A stretch of 64,000 nucleotides of DNA. Source: [Clostridium] polysaccharolyticum. Lineage in GTDB: Bacteria; Bacillota; Clostridia; Lachnospirales; Lachnospiraceae. Location of the stretch: the NCBI RefSeq assembly GCF_900111595.1, contig NZ_FOHN01000009.1:1-64000 (forward strand), given 5' to 3'. The position numbers were made by a program, and so were the translations under genes. The notes under the pieces were generated by a model. It was not told where the DNA came from. It did no database searches and saw nothing but the letters and a program-made list of their open reading frames with translations. This document shows positions 6,851 through 15,389 of this stretch, piece after piece (within the stretch, counting starts at the first letter, position 1; each line of letters begins with the position of its first letter).

Positions 6851-9277
6851 ATGGAATATAAAGGAGTCCAGTTCCAGTGTGAGAATATTCATATAGAACA
6901 ATATCTTGTGCTTGATGTGGAACAAGAAATATCCTTTGATTTGTTTTCTTTGGAGATACCTTCCAGGGTGCAGGACAAAATCAATTTGATGGAAGAACAG
7001 AAGGAAATGAATTTTCAAGTGTTTGAAGATACGAATATTTATTACGCCAATGATCTTAGCCGATTTGGAGAACAGAACACGGTTTATCTTTACGCAAAGG
7101 TTTTGACTGGATTTGCTCAAAAGGCATTTTTAGAAAGAGACATGCCAGGATTTAGTAAACTTTGGCTCAATGGAAGGCTGATTGATGCCTGTTCCGAAAG
7201 GCAGCAGGCAGTGCAGTATCAAGTACAGCTTAAGAGTGGGATAAACCATATTGTTTTAGCATTCCACAGAATACGTAAGAGTGTATTTCCGCCCTATGTA
7301 TATCTTAACTTGTTGCCTTATGAGAATATAAACCATGAGTGTTTTCCTTTTCGCAGAAAGGAAATCTATCAGAAAGAGCATGTTTTGTTGCCAAGCCAGT
7401 ATGATGACAAGGAGCAGATGCTTTGGTTCTTCCTGATACCACACAATAGTGACAGGCAGGAATATTCCATTATAATTGAGAAAAACCAGAGTGTGTATGA
7501 TGAAATAATAATAGAACCATTTAAGCCATATAAAGTATCTGTTCCGTTACAAGAGAATGAATTGATGCAGGTAAAGGCAGTATGTGATGTTTTCACATAT
7601 GCACCTGAAATTTATATAAAGCTGCCAGAGAAGAAAGTAGAACAGATAGTAGAACAAGCAATTCATTATATAGCATATCACAAAGAATGCAAGGAAGAGT
7701 GTTTTGGAAGGATTGCAAAAATCCAGAATGATTTAACATTCGAGAAAGATATATACCAGCTTTGTCAGGAACTGATGCAGATTTTCAATGGAAAACCATT
7801 AGAAGAAAAAATAATTAAGAGTGTATATTACTTATCAGATTTAGATTTATCCTATCAGGAAATGCAGGTTATGCTCCCCGCTGATTATGACAGAGATAAA
7901 ACGTATCCTGTTATTTTTTGCCTTGGAATTCTAGATTTTGATTATATAAAGCTTGAGGAATTACCAAAAGAGCATATCATTGTAAATCTTTCAGGAAGAG
8001 GTATTCTAGGTGGAAGTTATATAAGTGAAGCTGCATATTTTGAAGGAATTGAGAAGATAAAACAGCTGTATGAGATAGATACAGACAGAATCTTTCTGAT
8101 AGGAAAAAGTAATGGTGGTTATGGAGTATGGTCTCTGATTCAGAACTATCCTGACTTAGCAGCAGCAGCATTTCCAATATCGGGATATCCGTACGAGCCA
8201 AACATAAGAAATGTCGCAAATTTAGATGTGTACAATGTGATTTCCAATATGGACAGCTGCTATACAGGAAAAGAAACCGTGCTAAAAGAGCAGCTTGGAA
8301 CCAATGACCGTTATAAGGAAATACGAGAGGATGGACTTCTTCATCACACGGTTACGAATTTTTCAATATACGATATTGAGGCGATATTCCAAGGAAAGAT
8401 AAGAGAAGAGTATCCCAAGGAAATTTATTTCCGTACGGAACGCAATCGGAATATCAAAGCATACTGGATTTCTATCTGGGGAATTCAGAAAGGACAAAAG
8501 AGTGGATTGGTAAAAGCAAAAATACAAGAGGATGGTAATATTCTTCTCATTACAAAACATACAGAAGGAATTACAGTAGTTCTCCCACCAGAAGTGAACA
8601 AAAGAAAATTTTATGTGAATGTGAATGGTAATCTGGTATGGTTCTACAAATATAACAGAAATGAGATCGAAATTCGATTCCATGAAAAAGGTTCCTTTAA
8701 GATAAATCCCGATAGAAAACCTGAGAGAGACATGGCTAAGGGAAATGGACTTCTTGATGTATATACTGGTTCGGTACGGATTGTGGTGCCAAAGTGGTAT
8801 TCGGACAAAGAGATGAGTGTTGCGAAAAAGTTCCAGTCACCAAAAAGTAATGGATATTACAACAGCATTCACGTCTGTTACCCGATTTATCAGACGGATA
8901 CCATAAAGGAAGAACAAAAAAGCAAGAATCTGATTCTTATCAATCTGGATAGGAAACAGCTGGAAGAACAATATGGAATTTCATTGAACCGTTATATTTC
9001 GTTTGAACAAGAAGGATTTTTTTATGAAGGAAAAGAATACTGTGGACAATATTGTGTGATGCAGGTGATTGAAAATCCATCTAGGAAAGAGAGCAGTATT
9101 CTGCTCGTCAATACCAATGATGAGACGATGTTCCGCCACAATATGTTTCTTCGCAAGATTGCAATCCCGTTTGTTGTTTATGGGATGCATGAATACTGGA
9201 ATAATGTAGCATTGATCCAGTGGCAGGATGATTTTTATGGGGTTTATGAATGGGGAAATGTTATGAAACCACTATAG
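6851..9277 (+). CDS. Large multidomain serine hydrolase (prolyl-oligopeptidase/esterase-like)
   Basis: The protein has 808 residues. The centre (about 335-470) is an alpha/beta-hydrolase: QVMLPADYDRDKTYPVIFCLG, then DRIFLIGKSNGGYGVWSL with Ser420 as nucleophile, followed by PDLAAAAFPISG. This resembles peptidase S9 and esterases that act on soluble substrates. About 320 residues in front are beta-rich (two probable beta-sandwich modules) and about 330 behind contain another beta-rich part. No signal peptide is seen, so it is probably cytoplasmic. The ATG at 6851 is preferred over the TTG at 6845 because AACGAGGTG lies eight bases upstream. The substrate is unknown; hydrolysis or transfer of a cluster intermediate is inferred from context. 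Confidence 0.6.
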   Translation: MEYKGVQFQCENIHIEQYLVLDVEQEISFDLFSLEIPSRVQDKINLMEEQKEMNFQVFEDTNIYYANDLSRFGEQNTVYLYAKVLTGFAQKAFLERDMPGFSKLWLNGRLIDACSERQQAVQYQVQLKSGINHIVLAFHRIRKSVFPPYVYLNLLPYENINHECFPFRRKEIYQKEHVLLPSQYDDKEQMLWFFLIPHNSDRQEYSIIIEKNQSVYDEIIIEPFKPYKVSVPLQENELMQVKAVCDVFTYAPEIYIKLPEKKVEQIVEQAIHYIAYHKECKEECFGRIAKIQNDLTFEKDIYQLCQELMQIFNGKPLEEKIIKSVYYLSDLDLSYQEMQVMLPADYDRDKTYPVIFCLGILDFDYIKLEELPKEHIIVNLSGRGILGGSYISEAAYFEGIEKIKQLYEIDTDRIFLIGKSNGGYGVWSLIQNYPDLAAAAFPISGYPYEPNIRNVANLDVYNVISNMDSCYTGKETVLKEQLGTNDRYKEIREDGLLHHTVTNFSIYDIEAIFQGKIREEYPKEIYFRTERNRNIKAYWISIWGIQKGQKSGLVKAKIQEDGNILLITKHTEGITVVLPPEVNKRKFYVNVNGNLVWFYKYNRNEIEIRFHEKGSFKINPDRKPERDMAKGNGLLDVYTGSVRIVVPKWYSDKEMSVAKKFQSPKSNGYYNSIHVCYPIYQTDTIKEEQKSKNLILINLDRKQLEEQYGISLNRYISFEQEGFFYEGKEYCGQYCVMQVIENPSRKESSILLVNTNDETMFRHNMFLRKIAIPFVVYGMHEYWNNVALIQWQDDFYGVYEWGNVMKPL

Positions 9278-9352
9278 AACATAAAGAGGGAAGTATTTGC
9301 AATATAATGCTTTATATTATAAATGCTTTAGATAAAAAAGGAGGACAAATGT

Positions 9353-9592
9353 ATGACAATTGAAAAAGTTAAGTCAATAATGAAAACAATCATGATTGAA
9401 AAATTATCAATTGAGCTGCAGGAGGCTGATTATGAAAAAAAATTATTAGAGCTGGGGTTAAATTCTCTGCTTTTCATTAAGCTTCTTATAAACATGGAAA
9501 AAGAGCTGGATGTGGAATTTCCTGAGGAAATAATTGATCCAAATGGAGTAACCAATCTAAATCAGTTGGCACAGATTGTTTTATCTATGTAA
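9353..9592 (+). CDS. Stand-alone acyl/peptidyl carrier protein
   Basis: A 79-residue acidic helical protein with the phosphopantetheine site in LELGLNSLLFIKLL (Ser38), a typical carrier protein length and fold pattern. The AAAGGAGG site is eight bases before the ATG. It sits between a hydrolase and a radical SAM gene, so it may carry the substrate of one of them. No phosphopantetheinyl transferase is encoded in the window, so activation must rely on an enzyme elsewhere in the genome. Confidence 0.88.
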   Translation: MTIEKVKSIMKTIMIEKLSIELQEADYEKKLLELGLNSLLFIKLLINMEKELDVEFPEEIIDPNGVTNLNQLAQIVLSM

Positions 9593-9605
9593 AAGGAGGA
9601 GAACT

Positions 9606-10919
9606 ATGTTTATTGATCAGATTATAACAGAGATTTGGAAACCAGTTACAAAACAATATAAGGAGGCATATGAAGCAGCAAAAAAACTTAGTGCAGAGGA
9701 ACTGTACGAAAGACATATTGCGTCTGAAATGAAGTATTTTCCATATATTGGTGTAAATATGAATTATATTGACACATGTGGATGCCCATATAGAATGGCA
9801 GGAGGTCAGTTATCCGGTTGTAGTATGTGTGATTATCAGTCAGAACTTGCAAAACGTCAGGGAAGTCTGCTGGCTCTTAGGGAAATGTCTCCTGCTTTGT
9901 ATGCCAAAGCAGTCAAACAAGGATTTATCAACTCACGAGGGGAAAATGCAAAAAGCAATGTAATTGAGAATGTATCTGGTTATGATTCGCTTGACCATAG
10001 TGAGGTACCAGAAGAATTATGTGAAGAGTTATTCAGAGAGGACATTTTTGAAGATGCACCTTTTATTTATAATGTAGAGGCTAGAGCATCAACTGTTACA
10101 GAAGAGAGACTTAAGTCGTTTAAAAAATCTGTTGCCAACCGAAAACGTGTTTCCATTGATTTTGGTGTTGAAGTATCTGATGAATGGATTCGAAATGAAT
10201 GGCTAAACAAGAGTGTAACAAATGCACAAATCCAAGATGCAGTGGAACTGTTGCATAAGAATAAGTTTAAGGCAGTTGGGAATGTACTGTTTGGAGTGCC
10301 AGGATTAACAGAAGAACAGATGATAGAAGTGTTTGTCAATTCTGTATTATGGATGGACAGTATCGGAATAGATAAAATTGTCATTCATGTACTAAACCGT
10401 AAGCAGTATACATTGCAAGGATACATTTATCAGAAGCTTCGAAATGATGAGGAACTGTTGGAAAAAGGATTGGTTCAGGGTGAACATACAGGACTTCCTT
10501 GGGTATTTTCTGTCATTCGTGGACTAGAAAAGCTCTATAGGAAAAAGTCAGATATTTTCAAGAAAGCAGTTGTAACAAGAGTGGATGTGAACTTTAACTC
10601 TATTTCAAATAAAATCTGTTACAATGAAGCCGAAGGAGAAGAGAGTAACAAATACATTGATTATATTAACGGTTTGGCATTGAATAATAAATATGATACT
10701 CTTAAAGAGATGGTAGAAACCATAAAACAGGATACTGCGTATAAGGCGTATGAAGCATTACTTGAAAAACAGAAGAAATGTGGTAGCTTTGCAGATACAT
10801 TTAAGCTTATGGGGAAAAAACTGGCTCAGTGTGTTGGTGGAGACAATTGGGAAACTTTATACTCTGAATTTGAGATTCCAGAAAAATTTATGCAGGAAAG
10901 AGGAAATAAAAATGAATAA
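9606..10919 (+). CDS. Radical SAM protein of Elp3/archaeosine-synthase (RaSEA)-like type
   Basis: The 437-residue protein has a cysteine block DTCGCPYRMAGGQLSGCSMCDYQ, with Cys58/Cys60 and Cys72-x2-Cys75 as candidates for the 4Fe-4S cluster that binds SAM. The later segments FIYNVEARASTVTEE, VSIDFGVEVSDEWIR and FGVPGLTEEQ follow the barrel pattern seen in Elp3-like and TIGR01210/RaSEA-like radical SAM enzymes. The spacing of the first Cys to the CxxC pair is longer than the classical CxxxCxxC. The ATG at 9606 follows AAAGGAGGAG; an in-frame ATG 30 bases upstream lies inside the carrier protein gene and is less likely. It overlaps the next gene by eight bases. The reaction is unknown. Confidence 0.7.
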   Translation: MFIDQIITEIWKPVTKQYKEAYEAAKKLSAEELYERHIASEMKYFPYIGVNMNYIDTCGCPYRMAGGQLSGCSMCDYQSELAKRQGSLLALREMSPALYAKAVKQGFINSRGENAKSNVIENVSGYDSLDHSEVPEELCEELFREDIFEDAPFIYNVEARASTVTEERLKSFKKSVANRKRVSIDFGVEVSDEWIRNEWLNKSVTNAQIQDAVELLHKNKFKAVGNVLFGVPGLTEEQMIEVFVNSVLWMDSIGIDKIVIHVLNRKQYTLQGYIYQKLRNDEELLEKGLVQGEHTGLPWVFSVIRGLEKLYRKKSDIFKKAVVTRVDVNFNSISNKICYNEAEGEESNKYIDYINGLALNNKYDTLKEMVETIKQDTAYKAYEALLEKQKKCGSFADTFKLMGKKLAQCVGGDNWETLYSEFEIPEKFMQERGNKNE

Positions 10920-11340
10920 GAAACGGTTACCAGAAAAGTATAGACTTCATCATATTGGGATTGTAGTCAAGGATGTTCATACAGCATTAAGAACATATCT
11001 GGACCACTTTGAGAGAACGGATATAACGTACAAATTCGAATTTGTTCCATCTCAGAAGGTGGAAATCTGTATGATAAGTACACTTGATCAGACAACAGTG
11101 GAATTCATAGAACCAGCAGGTGAAGATTCACCTGTTTTTGAATTTTCCAGAGATGGCGGAGGTTTACATCATCTATGCTATGAAACTGAAGATATTGAAT
11201 CTGCCATTAAGGAGCTAGACATGAAGATAATTGAGAAGCCTGTTATTGGATTTGAAAGCAGGAAAATTGCATTTGTTTTCGAAAAGACAGGTGACATGGG
11301 TGTGTCTTTAATAGAATTGGCACAAACAAAAAACAATTAA
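10912..11340 (+). CDS. VOC-fold protein, methylmalonyl-CoA-epimerase-like
   Basis: A 142-residue vicinal-oxygen-chelate protein. It has LHHIGIVVKDV at the N-terminus and GLHHLCYETEDI in the second half, both carrying metal-ligand His, and ends with VSLIELAQ with a conserved Glu. This pattern resembles methylmalonyl-CoA epimerase and related metal-dependent VOC enzymes. The ATG lies within the last codons of the radical SAM gene. A frame extending upstream to 10750 overlaps that gene too far to be the true start. Epimerisation or another metal-assisted step on a pathway intermediate is inferred. Confidence 0.78.
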   Translation: MNKKRLPEKYRLHHIGIVVKDVHTALRTYLDHFERTDITYKFEFVPSQKVEICMISTLDQTTVEFIEPAGEDSPVFEFSRDGGGLHHLCYETEDIESAIKELDMKIIEKPVIGFESRKIAFVFEKTGDMGVSLIELAQTKNN

Positions 11341-11367
11341 TCAGGAGAAAGAAGGGAGAATTTGGTT

Positions 11368-13710
11368 ATGAATAAACTTGAGATATGTGGACAGCTCATT
11401 TACAGGGTATCAGAAGAATCTGTTACACTAGAGAATACGATGTTAGCCTGTTATGCAGTTCTGTTATCCAGAATGTATCAGAAGAATCAAGTAAGAATTC
11501 ATGTAAAGAAGGGTGACAAAGCCTGCAACGTAAACTTTGAAGTAGAAGAGGATACGACAATAAAAGAGCTGATATGTCAGATGAAGCTGGAAACACTTTG
11601 TGATAAAAAACAATGTGCAGATGGCTTTTTTCATTATATAAAATCAGAAGTGGCTGAAGGCATGGAAAAGGAAGATAATCCAGTATGTGGCTGGCATCTT
11701 CAGTGTACGGAAAGGCAGAATGTAATTGAGATGCAGTTTTTGTGCAATGGATTCTGTGACACTTATTACAGGCTGATGTGTGGGCGGATGGATAAGCTAG
11801 TTGCACAGTTTACTTATGATGCAAATATGAAAGTTAAAGACCTAGATTGGAAAGCCAGAGAAGAAGCTCTTCTGCTCAATGAGTTTACAAAGATAACACG
11901 TAATGAGATAGATGATGTTACCTTTCATGAATTATTTGAAAGACAGGCAGCCAGTCATCCAGAGCGCATAGCTGTGCAGTGTGGGGCGGAATCTATTACA
12001 TTTCAGGAGCTAAATGAACGTGCTAATCAAGTTGCACATTATATTTGTGAAATGTTAAGTGGCAGCCAGTCTTTTATTGGAGTATTTATGGAACGATCCA
12101 TTGCATTTATTACGGCCATTCTTGGTATTATCAAATCAGGAAACGGTTATGTGCCAATCGATCCGGATACATTAAATCCAGGACATAACGGTGTATTTCC
12201 TACAAAGCGACTTAAATTTATGTTGGATGATATTCAGATGGAAATGATTGTTACTAATGACAAATACGAAGCATACCTTCCAGCGGGCAGCCAGCTCATG
12301 CTTAATGTGGATAAGGATATCCTTAGCTGTTATCCAAAGGAGAATCTAGATTTTCCAATCCATAAAGGTAACATTATATATGGAATCTATACATCTGGTT
12401 CCACAGGTTATCCTAAGTTATCCATTGTAGAACATAAGTCAGTAATTAACCTGTATCAGAATTTAGTGAAATATACATATCCATGTCTAGATGGAGTTGA
12501 AGTACCAGTCGTATCACAAAATGCACCATTTGGTTTTGATGCATCAGTACAGGAACTTGTTGGACTCCTTCATGGATATTGTGTCGCAATTATTCCAGAA
12601 GCAGTTCGGAATTCTGTTCATAAGATGCTTCAGTACCTGAAAGACAAGAAGGTAAATGTTTTTGACTGTACACCATCTCAGATGGATTTACTTCTAGAAC
12701 AGCATATTCTGGATACCTGTCGTGATAATCTGAAACTTGTTCTTTTAGGTGGAGAAGCGATTCCTGCGAAAATGTGGAATGTTCTCCGAGAAGAAAAAGA
12801 AATTCAAATATTCAATGTATATGGACCTACTGAATGCACGGTTGACACTACATTCTATAAAATAAACGGCTGCGAATATGATTACCCAGTTCTTGGACGT
12901 CCGATCGATAATATGCAGATTTTCATTCTGGATGAGAATTTCAAAGAAGTACCTATTGGCTGCGAAGGAGAAATTTTTATTGCAGGAGAAGGTGTTTCGA
13001 GAGGATATTTTAACAGACCTGAACTAAATAAAAAATCCTTCTTGGCGGATGCGCCAGTTCAGTTTGAAGGCAGATATCTCTATCGTTCAGGAGATAAAGG
13101 AATTTACCTGTGTGATGGAACTATTCAGTATATGGGGAGACTTGACAGCCAGGTTAAGATACGAAGCCACAGAATTGAGCTGAATGAAATTACAACCATA
13201 CTGAACCAGCATCAAAACATTAAGGATTCCCTTGTTGTCCTAGATAAAAGTACAGGCTATGAAAAAATCATTGCTTACATCAGATGGAAAGAGGCAAAGG
13301 AATTTGATATCGAGGAGCTGTCTCCTTACTTAGCACAGTATCTGCCATCTTATATGATTCCAAATCATTATATGGAAATTTATAAATGGCCTTTGACAGC
13401 CAATAATAAGATTGACCGGGCAAGACTCCCGCTTCCAGGTAAAATACGGAAAGAAAAAATGGAGAATGGAAATGCTCCAAAAGATGAGTTACTGAAAGGG
13501 ATCACGGAAATTGTCTGCCGAATACTTAAGGTAGATAATATTCAACCTAATGAAAATTTTATGTTACTAGGTGGAGATAGTTTGCGGGTTATGACATTAT
13601 TAGCTGAAATACTTTCATCTTATGGAGTTGAGGTTGATTTTGAGGATTTCTTTACGAATCCAACAATCTCCTATTTATATAAGAAGGTTAAGGAAGGAGG
13701 AGAGGTATAA
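11368..13710 (+). CDS. NRPS module: half condensation domain, adenylation (predicted Gln), PCP
   Basis: The protein has 780 residues. Residues 1-175 resemble only the C-terminal half of a condensation domain (TMLACYAVLLSRMY near the start, then the linker to HELFERQAASHPE); the HHxxxDG motif is absent. The adenylation domain follows (about 185-690) with YTSGSTGYPK (from residue 341), FDASVQE, YGPTECT, YRSGDKG and NNKIDR. Reading the ten specificity positions against GrsA gives D-A-Q-D-L-G-V-V-D-K, which I recall as the LicA glutamine code. The PCP at the end has LLGGDSLRV (Ser738). ATG 11368 has AAGGGAG at good spacing. The truncated condensation domain means this protein loads, but probably does not condense, its amino acid. 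Confidence 0.9.
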   Translation: MNKLEICGQLIYRVSEESVTLENTMLACYAVLLSRMYQKNQVRIHVKKGDKACNVNFEVEEDTTIKELICQMKLETLCDKKQCADGFFHYIKSEVAEGMEKEDNPVCGWHLQCTERQNVIEMQFLCNGFCDTYYRLMCGRMDKLVAQFTYDANMKVKDLDWKAREEALLLNEFTKITRNEIDDVTFHELFERQAASHPERIAVQCGAESITFQELNERANQVAHYICEMLSGSQSFIGVFMERSIAFITAILGIIKSGNGYVPIDPDTLNPGHNGVFPTKRLKFMLDDIQMEMIVTNDKYEAYLPAGSQLMLNVDKDILSCYPKENLDFPIHKGNIIYGIYTSGSTGYPKLSIVEHKSVINLYQNLVKYTYPCLDGVEVPVVSQNAPFGFDASVQELVGLLHGYCVAIIPEAVRNSVHKMLQYLKDKKVNVFDCTPSQMDLLLEQHILDTCRDNLKLVLLGGEAIPAKMWNVLREEKEIQIFNVYGPTECTVDTTFYKINGCEYDYPVLGRPIDNMQIFILDENFKEVPIGCEGEIFIAGEGVSRGYFNRPELNKKSFLADAPVQFEGRYLYRSGDKGIYLCDGTIQYMGRLDSQVKIRSHRIELNEITTILNQHQNIKDSLVVLDKSTGYEKIIAYIRWKEAKEFDIEELSPYLAQYLPSYMIPNHYMEIYKWPLTANNKIDRARLPLPGKIRKEKMENGNAPKDELLKGITEIVCRILKVDNIQPNENFMLLGGDSLRVMTLLAEILSSYGVEVDFEDFFTNPTISYLYKKVKEGGEV

Positions 13711-13713
13711 AGT

Positions 13714-15360
13714 ATGGATGTAGCAGGAATCATTATCGGATTCAATGATGAAAAAATGGAAACTATAATTAAAAGGATTGAGCCATATAAAACAAAAGGT
13801 GCATCTTATGAACATATGATTTCCAGATCTGCGTTAGTGGATGGAAAACGCCTCAAATATAGTGAACTTGTCACAGAAAGTATTACTCGGTCACTGGGGA
13901 TGAAAAGTGATTTGTCTATTTACAGAATGCCAAATATGGCAGTTCATTACATCTGTAACTATTTCCAGAACCGAAATGTAATCATTGAACCAATTAATAA
14001 TTACAATTTCGGCAAGGAGAGACTTCGCTATCTGCTTCAGAACAGTACACCGAAGTTCGTTGCAGTTTCTTCTACTTGTATCGTGGAAGCAGCTCCACTT
14101 CGAGAAGAAATAGAATACATAAGAAGCATTAACCCAGATGTAACAGTAATTGTAGGTGGACCATTTATCAACAGTATTAATTATGAGTATCATGATGAAC
14201 AGCAGAAATATCTTTTGCAGCGAATTGGAGCAGATATTTTTATCCATGAACGTCAGGGAGAAGAAACCTTATATCGTGTTTATTTGGAATTATGTAAAGA
14301 GAAACCAGATTTGGCTTCTGTACCAAATATTTTATATAGGGAAGGAAACGAAATCCGAAGAACTGTAAAACAGGCAGAAAACCTGTCACTGGATATGGAT
14401 CCAGTTAAGAAATTTACATTTTATGAAAATCACATTTTGCCACCAGTCTATGTGAGGACAGCCATTAGCTGCAGCCTGCATTGTGCATTCTGTCGTTATC
14501 CAATTCTTGGTGGAGAACTTATGTACATGCAGTTGGAGTCCATTGAAAAGAACTTTGATTATATTCACTCCATAGGTGTGAAGTACATTACCTTCATTGA
14601 CGACTCCTTGAATATTCCGCTTGAAAGATTTAAGGCAATTATGCGTCTTATGATCCGCAAACAGTACAATTTCCGTTGGTGTTCCTTTTTCCGTATTTCT
14701 CATTCTGATGAGGAAACTTACGAGTTGATGGAACAGTCAGGATGTTTAGGAGTTATTCTGGGAATTGAATCAGGAAGCAATACCATTCTTAAGAATATGG
14801 ACAAACGTGTTACTCGCGAAAAATTGTTCTGGGGTATCCAGCAGCTAACAAAGCACCATATTATCAGCTATGCATCTTGTGTAATTGGTTTTCCAGGTGA
14901 AACGAAAGAAACAGCAGCAGAAACCATCCGTTTTATCAGAGAAGCAAAACCTACGTTCTATGATTTGCAGTGCTGGTTTTTCGAAAATGCAGTTCCAATT
15001 AACGATGAAAAAAAATATTACAATTTAGAAGGTTATGGATACAGTTGGTCTCATAAAGACATGAACAGTGCAGAGGCAGGAAAAATCGTTACAGAAGCAA
15101 TTCGTTCTATAGATGAAACATATTTCATGCCAGCACTGTCGTTTAATTTATGGTCACTTGCCTACTATATATCACAAGGAGCTACTATTAAGGAATTCTT
15201 TGAGTTCTCCAATATATTCAAAAACTTAATTAGTACAGAGCAAGATCAGGTAAATGAGTTTTACCAACAGAATGTAGATAAGCTTATGCAAGTATTCCGT
15301 AACAATAAGGCACTGGAAGCAAACTTGCGGATGCGGAATTCTTCGAAACAGGATGTTTAG
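13714..15360 (+). CDS. B12-type radical SAM enzyme, PhpK-like methyltransferase family
   Basis: The 548-residue protein has an N-terminal cobalamin-binding-type Rossmann region (VGGPFIN at about 148) and a radical SAM barrel with Cys253-x3-Cys257-x2-Cys260 in AISCSLHCAFCRYP. Many segments (ITFIDDSLNIPLERF, GCLGVILGIESGSNTILKNMDK, CVIGFPGETKETAAETI, YSWSHKDM) match my recollection of the PhpK radical SAM P-methyltransferase family. No phosphonate genes occur here, so a C-methylation or another B12-radical reaction on an amino-acid intermediate is more likely than P-methylation. The gene starts three bases after the NRPS stop, with AAGGAGG upstream. Confidence 0.8.
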   Translation: MDVAGIIIGFNDEKMETIIKRIEPYKTKGASYEHMISRSALVDGKRLKYSELVTESITRSLGMKSDLSIYRMPNMAVHYICNYFQNRNVIIEPINNYNFGKERLRYLLQNSTPKFVAVSSTCIVEAAPLREEIEYIRSINPDVTVIVGGPFINSINYEYHDEQQKYLLQRIGADIFIHERQGEETLYRVYLELCKEKPDLASVPNILYREGNEIRRTVKQAENLSLDMDPVKKFTFYENHILPPVYVRTAISCSLHCAFCRYPILGGELMYMQLESIEKNFDYIHSIGVKYITFIDDSLNIPLERFKAIMRLMIRKQYNFRWCSFFRISHSDEETYELMEQSGCLGVILGIESGSNTILKNMDKRVTREKLFWGIQQLTKHHIISYASCVIGFPGETKETAAETIRFIREAKPTFYDLQCWFFENAVPINDEKKYYNLEGYGYSWSHKDMNSAEAGKIVTEAIRSIDETYFMPALSFNLWSLAYYISQGATIKEFFEFSNIFKNLISTEQDQVNEFYQQNVDKLMQVFRNNKALEANLRMRNSSKQDV

Positions 15361-15389
15361 TATAAAAAGAAGAAAAGGCAGGAACCAGT

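Noticed and set aside
13714-15360. Phosphonate or phosphinate biosynthesis, suggested by the PhpK-like enzyme
   Set aside because: No PEP mutase, phosphonopyruvate decarboxylase or related gene occurs in the window.
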